From Lumnitzera littorea (Eukaryota; Streptophyta; Magnoliopsida; Myrtales; Combretaceae): a DNA stretch of 64,000 nt. Positions 47,764 to 60,327 of this stretch are shown here, piece by piece (the first letter of the stretch is position 1; each line of letters begins with the position of its first letter). The notes under the pieces are model-generated. The model was not told the origin of the DNA. It saw nothing but the letters and a program-made list of their open reading frames with translations, and made no database searches. The stretch is from positions 78,191,962-78,255,961 of the forward strand of contig JAMXBB010000004.1 of the NCBI GenBank assembly GCA_024138015.1. Reading direction: 5' to 3'. The translations under genes were made by a program, and so were the position numbers.

Positions 47764-49110
47764 ATGGTATGTGATGAAGTTGCTAAAATGATGAAAGGAA
47801 AATCTGTAGTTGTCGTAGAAGCTTCTTTTAGTAATCTAAATATTTCAAGTAACATTTGTTCAGCAATTTCTTTTAGTGTTGAAACTTCATGGTTGAATAA
47901 TATGCATGATTTTTGGATAGTAGATTTCGATGCAACTGACTACATTACCCAATACTTGGACACCCTTCAAAGTGAAAGAAAAATCAATTACCTTGTTACT
48001 ATACACTTACCTGATGGAACATCCAAACTTGTTACCATTGTTGGTGATGTTTCTTTAAACCCAGATTTGACTCTTTCTAGTGTTCTATATATACCCAAAT
48101 TTAAACACAATTTACTCTCACTATTTAAAATACAAACCATTATGAAATTACAAGCTAATTTCGATTCCAAAAAATGTTGTTTACAAGATGTTGCATCTAA
48201 GGAAGTTGTGGCAATTGCAAAGAAGAAATATTGGCTGTATCTTTTAGACACTAAACCAATACAAAGTGATTTTACTTCTTTTAGAATTTCTTCTTGTAAT
48301 AAGGTTTTGGACAAATATTGTTTAGTTTCCAATGTAACTGATTTGAATTTGTTTCATAGTAGGCTTAGACATTCTTCCTTGTCCATTCTTACTCATATTC
48401 CCTCATGTAAACGTCTATTAAGTCATGATTTTTTTTTTTGGTGATACATGTCAAATGTCAAAGCATCATGTTATCTTTTGATAGAAGTGATACCTATGCT
48501 TCAAAATTGTTTGAACTCGTACATGTTGATCTATAAGGCCCATATAATACACCTAATATTTGTGGAGCAAGATATTTCTTTACTATAGTAGATGACTTCT
48601 CACAATCGACTTGGATATATCTTCTCCAAAACAAATACCAAGTTCCTTCACTTTGCAAAATTCTTTTTCTTATCTCCAAAACCACTTTCACACCATTCAT
48701 AAATTTGTCCAGTTCGATAATGGAATTGAAATTATTCAACACCAATGTGAAACAATTTTCCTTCAATTAGGCATTATTCACCAAAAATTCATTGTTTATA
48801 CTCCCCAACAAAATGGAATGGTAGAAAGAAGACACAGACATCTCATTGAAACCACTTGAGCACTTCATATTCATGCAAATTTCCCAAAAAATTTTTGGGG
48901 CGAATGTGTGCTTACGGCTATTTATTTGATTAATAAGATGCCTATGTCAAGACTATCTTAGAAATTACCCTTTGAAGTTGTCTTTGGTAGGCCTCCTTCT
49001 TATGATAATTTGCATGTAATGGGGTGTCTCTGTTGTGATTTGCCTACCTTTGTTGCAATTTGCCTACCTCTGTTGCAAGGGACAAGTTTGATGCAAAGGG
49101 AATTAGGTGT
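47764..49110 (+). pseudogene. Copia protease and integrase region remnant
   Basis: The protease site, expected W-I-V-D-T-G-A, reads W-I-V-D-F-D-A (47923-47931), so the Gly is lost although the Asp remains. The rest fits the family (LVTIHLPDGTSKLVTIVGDV, VLYIPKFKHNLLSLFKI). The GAG-pre-integrase is LFHSRLRHSSLSILTHI. Integrase acidic residues are all kept: VDL-stop-GPY (48528-48530), QFDNGIE (48716-48718) and NGMVERRHR (48824-48826). Stops and frame changes break it at about 48440, 48534 and 48650-48660. Confidence 0.87.
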
Positions 49111-49689
49111 ATTTTCTTAGGCTACCCAAATGGTTAAAAGTGTTTCAAACTTTATGACCTTAGTAAACACAAAGTTTTCTTCAATCGAAATGTCATTTTT
49201 CATGAAACACTTTTTCCTTTCTGTGATTCTACTCTTCTTTCTTTTTTCTGGTCCTAAACCATCTTTTCCTCTTTCGGATAATAGAGCTACTCCTTTTCCC
49301 TTTGACACTATTTTTTCTTACAAGCCTACTTTGCCACCGTTTCTTTTCCTCATGACAACTTCCAGCATAGTCTTCCTTTAATGTTTATAGATAATCAAAC
49401 CTCCTCTTTTCCTTCACATGATTCAACACATCAGACTTCATTGTCTCCTTCTGATTTGTCTTCTCCTATTTTACCCAGAAGGTCTTTAAAAAATAAATCT
49501 ACTCCTAGTTGGTTAAATGACGATATTTATTCTGTTCATGCTTCTTTTGCCACTTCTTCTCCTTCTTCTTCCCCGTATCCTTTATTTTCTCCTTCTACTT
49601 TTCATTCATATAACAAAGACTATGTTGCATTCATTGCTAATGTTCTATCTATCCAAGAACCATCTTGTTATTCACATGCTAAGTTTGAT

Positions 49690-50550
49690 ATTAATTGCAT
49701 TGCTATTATGGAATCTAAAATAAATGCTTTGGAAGTTGACAACACTTGGGAGTTAGTTGATTTGAAGCAGCCTATAGGTTTAAAGTAAGTCTACAAGATC
49801 AAGTACAAGCTTGATGGTATTATTGATCGTTACAAGGTGTGAATAGTTGCAAAGGGGTATACTTAAGTTCCTAGTAAGGATTATAAACACACAATTTCAC
49901 CAATAACTAAACTTGCTATTATGTGAATTCTTACAACCATTGCCACCTCTTTTAAGTGGCGTTTACATCAATTGGATATTAATAATGCATTTTTGCACGA
50001 CTATTTAGATAAGGAGATTTACATGGTATTGCTGGAAGGCTATACCAAAGCTTCTCCTAGGAAAGTGTGTAAGCTCATTCATTCCTTATATGGCCTTAAA
50101 TAGTCCTCTAGTCAGTGGAACCTTGAATTTACCAAATTTCTTCTTTTTTATGGTTTTACTCAATCAAAGAGTGATTATTCATTGTTTACTCGTTCGTCTT
50201 CCAATAATTTTCTTATTGTCCTTGTGTACATTGATGATGTTCTTATCATAGGAACTTGTGAGGAAGACATTTGTTTTCTTAAGCATGCTTTACATTCGGC
50301 ATTTACCATCAAAGACTTAGGTGTACCTAAGTTCTTTCTCGATATTGAGTTATATCGCAGTTTTGATTGTACTTGGCTTAGCCAACGAAAATTTGCTCTT
50401 GATATGTTTTGTGATGCAGGCCTTACTGGATGTAGACCTATGCTTTTTCCTCTTCTTCAAGGATTGAAGTTACATTATGATGTTGGTGAGTTGTTACCTG
50501 ATCTTAGTTTTTATCGACGTATTGTTGGTCATTTACTTTATTTGACATAA
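49690..50550 (+). pseudogene. Copia reverse transcriptase remnant
   Basis: The frame reads DNTWELVDLKQPIGLK-stop-VYKIKYK, then WRLHQLDINNAFLHDYLDKE, VCKLIHSLYGLK-stop and VLVYIDDVLIIG (YIDD at 50227-50238, intact), then FTIKDLGVPKFFLDIELYRS. The open part 50182-50550 is clean. Stops occur at positions where the family has Gln or Trp. Catalytic residues survive, but the polyprotein is broken. Confidence 0.9.
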
Positions 50551-51153
50551 CAAGGTCGAATCTTTCTTATGCCGTTCAACATTTAAGTCAGTTTGTTTCT
50601 ATGCTAAGATAGCTACATCTTGATGCTCTTCTACATGTTTTACAATTCTTGAGAGGTACTCTTTGTCATGGGCTTTTCTATTCATTTGAATCTTCTATGC
50701 CTCTTTCAGGTTATTTGGATTTTGAATGGGGTGCTTCTTTGATGAGTTGTTGTTTTCTTATGGGCTATTGTGTTTTTCTAGCCTCTTCTCTTATGTCTTA
50801 GGAGACTAAGAAACAAAAAAATGTCTCCACTTCTTCTACTAAAGCATAATATCATAGCATGGCAGTTGTTACTAAAGAACTCTTTTAGGTGTCCTATATT
50901 CTCATAGATTTTGGTATTTTTGTTTCTCTGCTAGTTGTTCTTTATTGTGATAATAAGTCGGCTTAGATGATTAAGCCAATCCTTGTTTTCATGGATGCAC
51001 TAAATATACTGACATTGATATATACTTTACTAGGGATAAGATTAATGATGATTTTATGATCACTTCTAACATTCCTTCTCACAGTCAGGTAGTTGATCTT
51101 CTTATAAAGCCTTTTGGAGCTCATTAATTATCTCATTTGGTTTCCAAGATGGG
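50551..51153 (+). pseudogene. Copia RNase H remnant
   Basis: After the RT the plus strand reads the normal copia RNase H order: a TSSTKA-stop-YHSMAVVTKELF stretch, then VLYCDNKSA, then DKINDDFMITSNIPSHSQVV and KPFGAH-stop-LSHLVSKMG. Four or more stops and one frame change are present. Homology stops here and no 3' LTR follows. Confidence 0.8.
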
Positions 51154-51739
51154 TCCTCAGGTAGCCCCATGTAACATTGGATCGGGTGCGAGCTTAGGTG
51201 GTTTGTATCCTTTCTTAGGCACAAAACAATTAGAACTAGTGGTCCAACAATGGTATGTTTCATAAGTGTGGTTTATGATTGATATTGGACGTGATTTGTG
51301 GAAGTGTTTGTGTGATTTGAAGTTAGGATTGTTGGTTTTTGTTTGGTTTAATGATTGTAAGGTTAGGGCTTCTAAGGGAAGCCATACAAAGAGCCAATCA
51401 ATAGATGTGAATAGCCATTCCTAGGTCTTTATAAGGAATGGCTCTTTATTATTTGTTAGAATTTTTTACCTCTGTTGAATTGTCTTTCACTTCAAGTAAA
51501 TATTGTTATAGACCCTTGAGAAAGGACATGTGGAATATAATAATCATTTACTTTATATTCATGTGAAGTGAACATTCTATAAGTTAATAATCATTTTCTT
51601 TATAATAGTCATTAATAGTGCTAATAAATTTTAATGTTCAAGGTACAAAGTGCCTGAAAGCATGATAACTAATGATCAATGGCTTATTGGTAGTCTTCTC
51701 ATTTTCTACACAATCATTAGAGTTTACAAGTCCTAAATG
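51154..51739. other. Sequence downstream of the copia pol gene
   Basis: This should be the 3' spacer and 3' LTR of the copia element but does not resemble its 5' LTR. It has a short direct repeat (taataatcatttnctttat at about 51537 and 51584). No gene is seen. Confidence 0.4.
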
Positions 51740-52262
51740 GCCATCATAATCACATAATAACAACATGGACTTTGATTTACATTAATACTTATTATTATAC
51801 GTGTCACCATTGTTAAAACAAAATTCTTGCTCATCTCTGGCATTTGTCTTAGCTTATGTAAGTCATTTAATGGGTAATAAAGGTTTGGGTGGTGGTATGT
51901 AACAACTTGAGAAAAAATTCTTAGACAGTTTAGAAAGTGCTTTAAATTGATTTTGATACTCATTAATAGAGCTTACTTGTGTAGCTTTGGACAATGTCCT
52001 TAGAACATCTTCAAGTTTTGATCGTCTAAAATGTACCTCTATAGCCTTAGTGAAATTAGTTTATGTACTGAGTTACTTGTTGTGGTACATCTATTGGTGC
52101 CATTTCAAAACCTTATCTTTCATAGCAAAGGATGCTATAGTAATATGTTGTTTGTCTGGTGTTTGATGAAAATTGAAAAATTACTTTGTTTTGAATGACC
52201 ATCCTATTGTGTCTATGTTGTTAAATTTTGGTATTTCTAATTTAATGCATCTAATTGCATGA
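51740..52262 (-). pseudogene. Orphan Ty3/gypsy gag fragment
   Basis: On the minus strand the frame reads IPKFNNIDTIGW, FFNFHQTPDKQHITIASFAM and KDKVLKWHQ-stop-MYHNK-stop-LST-stop-TNF, then TKAIEVHFRRSKLEDVLRTL and SKATQVSSINEYQNQFKALS. This order and the WHQ-x-MY, TNFTKA and EYQNQF motifs are those of a plant gypsy gag core. No protease, pol or LTR of this element adjoins it. It is in the orientation opposite to the copia element beside it, which it seems to border at about 51.7 kb. Confidence 0.75.
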
Positions 52263-55200
52263 GTGGTGAATTAAAGCACAATGACTCCTGTAGTAACTTT
52301 GAATTATTTGATGTGCAAGAATGAGTTTGAATATTATTGTCAACATCAGCCGAAATTTGCATGTTTTGTAAGTTTTCTAGTAAAGGTCAAACTAACTCTT
52401 TACTTCTTAATTATGTTGTTGCATAAATGTGGGAATTTCTCTATCTTCTCATACATTATGAGTGATTTAGTCTTATGTGCCATTGAGGATGAAAGCACTA
52501 GATATTAATCGATTCACTGCAAGTCTAAGCACATTACATCATTTTGCCTTGATCAAATGCTACATTTGACTTAAGAAACCTTAATTCTCTCAAATGTTTT
52601 GAACATGATGTAAGATCTTTTCTTTCTCTCCTTCCTTACACTTGTGTACAACTAAGGTAAGTGAAACTCTAATTGCTATCTCTCAAATCCTTGTGTTTGT
52701 GTGTATACCATTAAATTTGATTTATTTATAAGATTACTAGCAATTTATGTGTTCCTTATGATTGTAAGGTATTAACAACCATGGATATGATCTTTTCAAG
52801 TAAGGTGAAGCTTGTAAGCATCCATAAAGCACCTTCTTTTAGAGGGGTTATAAGATGTCTTATTCTTTTCTTTCATTTCTTTTGTCTTTTTAATTATACT
52901 TAATGATGATGTCAATCAAAGAGCATTATAATCAATTACATTAAAATACCTTTCCCACTTAAAGTTTGTTGTATTAGTTACTCTACTATCAATTATGCTA
53001 CTTGCATAGATACTATGTAACATAATAATGGTTTCAAATAGGTGTACGTGTGATCCTCTTGTTTCTATAGGTAATGCTCTCTTCATAAAGCTCTCTCTCT
53101 CTCTCTCTCTCTATTAATCAATTAATAGAAGAACAAATAAGCTTGGAATGGAAATGTATGCTAACTAAGGCTTAGCAAAATATTGTGTAATAGCTTCCTT
53201 CAATGTAATTGATAAATCTTTCATGGCTTATTTTTGAACATTTCCATGGATGAAGTATGGTTCATTAGGAGAACCTTGCACCATTTTGATAATGACCCAA
53301 TTATGTTATATAGTTATAAATTGAATACACATAAATAATACGTAAAGCCTTAAAACATGGAACTCTATAGCCTGCCATGTGTCACTTCCCAAAAATAACG
53401 CACTAAGGCATCTAGGAACTTATAACCTATCTATTATCCACAATAGCAAACAATAATTTGCTAACTCACAAATGTTACATCTCCATTAATAACTTTAAGG
53501 GTGGCTCAATCGTCCTCTTAGCCCACAAAACTACAAAAGTACCAATTGTCTCTTAGCTCAAATTAATAATAAATATAACATACTAACATCAAACGAACAG
53601 CTAAAAGGTAACTAAGTCTGCATGGCTCTTGTAACAACTAAGCATGTAATAAGTAACAATACTAGAGTCATAGACTACTCCTGACAAGAAGAACATCTAA
53701 CATTGTAAGTACCAATTGAAACCATAAATAGGTTCTCATCATTCAACAAAACTAGATACATCTCAAACTGGGTGAATTGCTCCTATCATGAAGGTAGTCA
53801 TAGAATTCTCTTGCATCCTCATACTCATATTCATTAGGATTAGGCAAAAAAATCGAGGACCATAAATTGAATCACAAATCGAACAGAAAAATAGGTTTTT
53901 TTTTTTCATGTAGTTTGGTTATTGATGCGGTTTGGTGTTGGTCATTTGATTCGAACCGAATTGCATCAATTATTTAAAAAAAGAAAAAAAATATTGCATT
54001 GTGCCATCTGTATTCTATTATTCCATAAGCCTCTAACCCTAAAATCCCTAAATTTGTGCCTTGCCCTCAATCTTTCTCTCCCCTTGATAGTCACAAAACC
54101 TTATGCCTCTCATATCCGTTTCTCTTCCCCTTACCTGTCACTTCTTACTCTCTAAATGCTAAGGGATGGTGAAATGGTGATTTTATTTTTTTTCTAAGTT
54201 GGCGAGGAACTATTGTTGTGACAATGGACTTCTGGAATTTTTATGTAAAGAAAAGTGTTTCAGTATTGAATATAAGGAGTTTGATGAAAATCCTAAGAGG
54301 TGTTTAGGGTCTTGGGATTTGATTATTGATGGTTTAATAAGTATGGTGTTCTCTTCATGGGCAATGTGTTCATGGAGGCTATAAGTCTTTGTTCTTATCC
54401 ATCATGATGAATAAAATGTTGAGTAGTAAATCTGTCCAGTAGAATGGTTTTGAAAACTTCTATTGTTGAGGTAAAATATATAGTATAGGTTCTTGCATAA
54501 CCCTAAGAAAAAAAAAAAAAGGATTTTGGATGGGTATGTGGGAGAATAGTAGAAGCTTTTGTTTTCTTAGTTTTCCTTTATTTTATCTTTGTTATGATGT
54601 TACTTATGTTGTCTTGTTTCTTATTTTTCTTGTTTTGTTGGTTGAATGCTGATGGAAATGGAAGAAGAAAATGAGTGGTTTAAAAATGTTTTAATTTCTA
54701 TATTTCCCATTAATATTGACTTTCTATGCATTAGGAATTAATTCAATCTCTTCTTACACAAGAAAGAAGTAGATGATGACATTTTTCAAATTAAAAAATA
54801 ACAATCATCATAGTCCTCAAAGATGATATTTCAACCTTATTAATGTTGAGTGATCCCATTATCCCCTTTCTTGGCTAACATAATAGAAGTATGAACATCC
54901 CCTTTCTTGTTGCCTTCAATTTTCCAATTCAAATGCTTTGAATTTGTGAACTTTAGTATTATTTTGAAACAAGGTTTGAATTGTGAACCAAATAAGATTT
55001 TTAATGTTTGAAAAATTTGTGAACGAAACTGTATGGTTAGGTTCGATTAAAAAAAAAAAAAAACTGAACCATTATATTAGGTTCGGTTTTGTTTGATAAG
55101 AGGTGGTGAATCATACTAAACCAAATTGAGCCTACCCTTAATGTTCATAACCCCAAACCTCGAAATCTCATATCCATCAAAAGAGCCTATAGCTACAGTT

Positions 55201-56099
55201 GAAAAATAAAAGGGTCCTCAAAGGGTGAGCTATAGCTTGGTACAAAATACAACATATATATGTACATGTACATACAATTCCAAGCATACATGCGGATATA
55301 AAAGGTAATATATGTAGCAACCATTAATTTAATTAGCTTTATTTTAATTTGACAAGTAACATAGGGTTACTTAAGATCCTAACACACTTAAATATATATT
55401 ATATAGTATCGACGGTTAATCCTCCCCAACGCCTTAGAAATTGAGGAACATTTTAAACTACCCAGATCATTTTTACATGGAACTTTACTTGGGGCATTGT
55501 TGTGGGTAGATCATTGTGATATCACCCCAAGATCATGGGTTCTCCCAATCTTATGGGCCCAACCATGCACATGCAACACACATTTAATTATAGTTGGATA
55601 GTTATTAAGTTTAGGGACATTACTAACAGCTCCTTTCTAAGGGAAAAAGACCTAATCCAACTTTCTTTCTAAGCCTTCAATAACTGCTAGACTTTCAAAA
55701 GATTCAGCTATCCCTTCAACATTTTTAATATCTTTTAATTTTTTCCACTTATAGTTCATATGCTTTTTTTTTTTTTTTAAAGTTGAAAAACCATAGTACT
55801 TTTATTTTTCTTATTGAGATGGTAGAGACTTTGATAAGAATCAACTTCCCGAACTGATCATTAGAAGCGGAGTTAAGGAACTATTAGGACTTACTTGACG
55901 CGTCTTAGCTCAAGAATTACTCAAAGGAGAGGATTCCATTGTTGACCTAGAAATCACTACCCTATCTGAACAGGGTTGAAGAACTAGCATGCCAAGCTAG
56001 TCTAACTGCCAAGTAGATTTGCTGCCTCGTCGGGCAACCACATCCATTGCCAAACTCTAGCAAGGTCCAACATAGTTTTCAAGCTTCTAAGTGCCAAGC
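52263..56099. other. AT-rich repeat-like stretch, no gene seen
   Basis: The plus-strand open stretches at 52281-52508, 53922-54155 and 54199-54384 lack any recognised domain. A (CT)11 run is at 53091-53112. Around 53330-53800 the minus strand reads like LTR sequence, but I cannot define edges. Nothing gene-like is supported. Confidence 0.4.
53091..53112. repeat. (CT)11 microsatellite
   Basis: A perfect CT run of 22 bp. Confidence 0.95.
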
Positions 56100-56155
56100 A
56101 TCAATCTAATCCGAGCTGCTGACCTTTCGATCTGTTGAGCTACTAAGCCAAGTAA
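56100..56155 (-). other. Weak tRNA/SINE-like promoter pair
   Basis: On the minus strand tggcttagtag (56150-56140) resembles the RNA polymerase III A box (TGGCNNAGTGG). About 35 bases on, cagctcggatta has a weak likeness to the B box (GGTTCGANTCC). This could be a very old tRNA-derived SINE or tRNA pseudogene. A clover-leaf was not folded. Confidence 0.2.
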
Positions 56156-58154
56156 CCAAGAGAGAATCCAAGCATCTTTAAGCCCTCGAACTTTGAACTA
56201 AACTAGACTAGGTTGGCTTCAATTGCTAAATTCGTTCTAACCTCATCTGAATTGGATTTTGCTAATGTTGAGCCACCTTAAGATTTACTTTAACAAGACT
56301 AGCTACGCTCTAGACCACCAGCTATCAAGAATTTAGAAACGAATCTCACCTATATGCTTGTAAGAATCACGATCAAACTTAAATTTACAATGTTAGAAAC
56401 TTGCAAAACACAATCCATCATGTTTTTACCAAGCCCTAACAAGGAAAACGACTTTTTAAGTTGAGACTCAATAAAACTTACCAAAAGACCTACTTACCAA
56501 TACTTCCCTTTGATTTTCCTCCTTCAATCTTGTAAATCCGAATTAGGATTTTGGGTTTGGTTGAGAATGTTAAAGTTTTTTGCTCTTAGTGAAAAGAACA
56601 TAGAGTTTTTGTAAGAGAAGGAGATGTAGAGAGTTGTGAGGAGCATATAAAGGTAGTGGGGTATTAGTAGGCTTAAACTAAGTAATCGACCAAAATACCC
56701 TTGCTCCATAAAGGATATTTATAGCAATGCCATAACCTTTAAAACAATTTATAAACCTTTTTTAATTTGGCCTTATGAAATTAAGTTTCAAATGATAGGA
56801 GATAAACAAGTAGAGAAAGAGAGAGCTCTACACATTCAATTAACGTAGAAAATCATAGTATATTAAGATACAGAAAATTATTTGTAAGATTGCAAATAAA
56901 TCTACTAATATGACAACATGTTGCATGGTTATCATGAACAATCTAAAGTAGCCTTATTATTATGAATTCCTCTAGGATTCTCACACATATACACCATAGC
57001 GAGTGTGAAGCCTTAAGAACCCCATCTCAATAGAAGAAATAGTTTAGGCACTAGCAAAACATAAATTTAGAAATTGCCATAATTTATATGATCCTATTGG
57101 TTAACGGTGGACCCTTAAAGGTATTCGCACTCTAGTTTTACCATTTATTCATTAATTCACTTACTTGCTCTCTAAACTCAAGTCTCGTTTGGATTCAATG
57201 CAAATATTCAACAAAAAATCATATCAGGTAAAAAAAGATATGAACTAAGTTTTACAAAGAAATTCAATCAAATTCATATATTCATCATGTTGCAACACTA
57301 TTCAATTATATGTTGTGGTTTTATCTCACTAAACTTATCACTAACCCTTATAATTAACATGTTGAAATGACACGAGGACTTAATTATGCTATTTTTAGAA
57401 AAATTTTAGATACAATTACTCAATCAAAAAGCTTTCAGACCTGCTTATAAAAAATAAAGTTTGGAAGTTGATTGCAAAGATATATAATAAGTTTAAGACA
57501 TTTGGTATATTTTTCTTATATCTATAAGGTATAGAGTTTTGAGTGGGATAGGAGGCATGAAGAAAATTGGAACAAGTATACTAGAAATTTCACTATTTGT
57601 ATTGAATTATTTAGATCATTTTCATTTCAGGCGATCTGTTCAATTTTATTACGTTTGTGCTAAATTTAGTTAAATCTTACATTTCCTTTAAACCAGCCAA
57701 TTAGATGCCCTTTGTTTATGTTTTTGGACTGATGGATCCTATCATGAGTACCTCCTATGATTTAGGGCAATAGATATAAACGGCTTTCGAGATGTAATGA
57801 TGCAAACGGAGTGGACATAAAATATGGACAACTCATCTGTCGATATTGGCTAGGCGTAATATTTAAGGCAGCAAGAGCATGATTCCCATGATGCCATCTT
57901 TTCACTGATATTCGCCCTTCTAGAGATCTTTTCAGAAAATCAAACACATGCAGATCACTGAAAAAAAAAATCCCTAAACACATGCAGAAGCTCCAACAGC
58001 AACGACGGTGTTCTAGTCGTTTTTTTTTTTTTTTTTTTGAATTTTTTTTATTTTTTATAATAAACAACAGTTGACAAGTGACCACGTTCATCGCAATGCA
58101 TAGACCAAGAGGCATGGCCAATGGCTCATTAGGCATTAGTTCTCTATCACATAT

Positions 58155-58157
<3 letters not shown>

Positions 58158-58184
<27 letters not shown>
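58158..58184. repeat. (AT)n microsatellite
   Basis: An AT dinucleotide run of about 27 bp. Confidence 0.95.
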
Positions 58185-58190
<6 letters not shown>

Positions 58191-59770
58191 TGTGTCAGAC
58201 TTTCGATAAATAAACCGCGACATCGATTTACATATTTAATGTAAAATTTCGGATTTATCCGTGATGGGGGCAGTTGAGAAATGACTCGACACTGCAGTGT
58301 GCCTTACAAAACCAAAAAGCTGTAGGGTTCAGTTCAGAGGTTCTATATCATCCTCACCAGAATATAAATCATGAGATCAGACCATCAAAATGATTTTGCA
58401 AACTCTTTCGCATCCGATGCGCTACATCATTAAATGACAAAATCACCCATCTGTGGATGAACTGCAACTAGAGAAAGGGTTTCGGGTTTTCAGTCTTCAG
58501 TCTCTTCACATGCAAGTATTGCAATAAAATGAGAATCAATTTTAGGCACTAATTTGATTATATTGAAATTTGAAAAATTCTTGTTTTATAATTTCATATA
58601 AAATTTTTCAGGCATTCAGGAACTGATGTCACATTGGCTGGGCAATGCTTTCCCTTTGTTAATTCTACGGTGAATTCGCATCCTTTGGTAATTATAGTAT
58701 ATGTTATAATATAATTTGTTTATTACAATTGTGATTAAGTAAGACAGTTGATATGCTAAAATTAACCATTTGCTTCTTATACTCAAGACACTCATTAAAA
58801 TGACCGCTTGAGATATTCATAATGTATAAAAGATATTATTATTTGGAAATGTAAAAATTTACACACCTAATATTAAACAAATGATGTTGTTACGCGTTTG
58901 CACAAGTATATATATGTACTTTTCTTCCTCCTTCCAATACATGCACGAGTAGTAGGTTATGGCTCTGAAACGTTATAATATACGAATCGTTCATTTTTTT
59001 TTTTTATATCGATGAACAATTAATATATAGAATTTAATTTGGCGTCACCATCTTTATGCTCAGCATTACTTTGTTTCCACTGGCCACGACCACGGAAATA
59101 CTGCAAACTGTGAACAGTTACCAAGAAACTTGACCCATGCATTTGATTAATGGAACAATTGAGACCTGAGCAGCTGTTTCTGGACACATGCCTCCCAATG
59201 TTTTCTTGCTTATGTCGGCTCTAGTGCAAGATGCCGTCGGTGCGATCCAAAAACAATAAATGGAGATCATCTAATCATGATACCATGTCAATCTTTTCTT
59301 GACAGATATGTACCATCGGTTCAGATAATTTAACATTTTTTGCCCCGGAATTTTTTTGGTCACTTTAACAGCTTTTTATCTTTGCATCGTTTATCGGTAG
59401 GGCCGCGTTCAGTATCCAATTAAGTTTCTTAAGTACCGTTGTTACTATCGTTTAGCGAACCTAGGCGGTGTAAGCTTATCCCAACACCACCTTGTTTAGT
59501 TTGGGGAATCTCAAAAATGTATCGAAAAGCTTTAGAGAAATTTTTTTGAAATATATATACCTACTACTTTTAAATATGCTTTTCTTATAATTGTTAATCA
59601 TACCATATGCTTGCGGGGACCGAATTTTGGGTCTGCTATCAGCTGCGCCTAACCGAAGTCCATTCCGCAATACAAAAATTAAGTATATATATCAAACGCG
59701 ACCTCATCAGACAATTAATTCATTTATCGATATATATCTATTATATTAAATGGAATGTGCGTTTTTAACA

Positions 59771-59794
59771 ATATATATATATATATATATATAT
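59771..59794. repeat. (AT)12 microsatellite
   Basis: An AT dinucleotide run of 24 bp. Confidence 0.95.
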
Positions 59795-60288
59795 GACTAA
59801 AAACTATTAAATACTTTTTCATGTTAGTTACTAAAAGAAATTCAAATCCATTCCATAACCAATTTTTATTATTACTTAAACCATTTTCTCCACAACCACT
59901 TTTCACTAGCACTTTAATCATTTTCCCTAGTACAAATTAAACACATTGCATATCTATAAAAGATACATCTCATTGTTCGTGGAGCTATATTTTTAACTTA
60001 CAGTCATGTACAAATTTAAGTTTATTATACATTCATAATAAAGAATACATTCTATTATACATTCATATTTTCAACTTTCAATGTATTATTTATATATTGC
60101 AAATATTATTTGTTATTCATGCAAATAATGGTGCATTGTTTGTTCTCTAAATATTATTATTTGTTATTCTTTTATTTTTTTTTCCTTCTTTCTTTTCATA
60201 GATTTCCTTACTGTTTTTTTTTCAATTGCACTTAATTCAATTCTTTACACAAGCAATGTAGGTACACTGACTGTTAGTATATAACATA

Positions 60289-60294
<6 letters not shown>

Positions 60295-60325
<31 letters not shown>
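60295..60325. repeat. (TA)15 microsatellite
   Basis: A TA dinucleotide run of 31 bp. Confidence 0.95.

Positions 60326-60327
<2 letters not shown>

Larger units (their letters stand above)
46424..51160 (+). mobile_element. Ty1/copia LTR retrotransposon lacking a recognisable 3' LTR
   Basis: The order is 5' LTR, PBS, gag with zinc knuckle, protease, GAG-pre-integrase, integrase, RT and RNase H. Integrase before RT defines Ty1/copia. The pol homology ends at about 51153 (LVSKMG). The sequence beyond does not match the 5' LTR, so the 3' LTR is deleted, replaced or too diverged to see. Stops and frameshifts occur throughout. Confidence 0.9.

Noticed and set aside
47988..48332. 114-codon minus-strand open stretch
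   Set aside because: It is the reverse of the copia protease region.
57762..58223. 153-codon minus-strand open stretch
   Set aside because: It contains an Ile-Tyr run from an AT microsatellite and a poly-Lys run from poly-T. No family is recognised.
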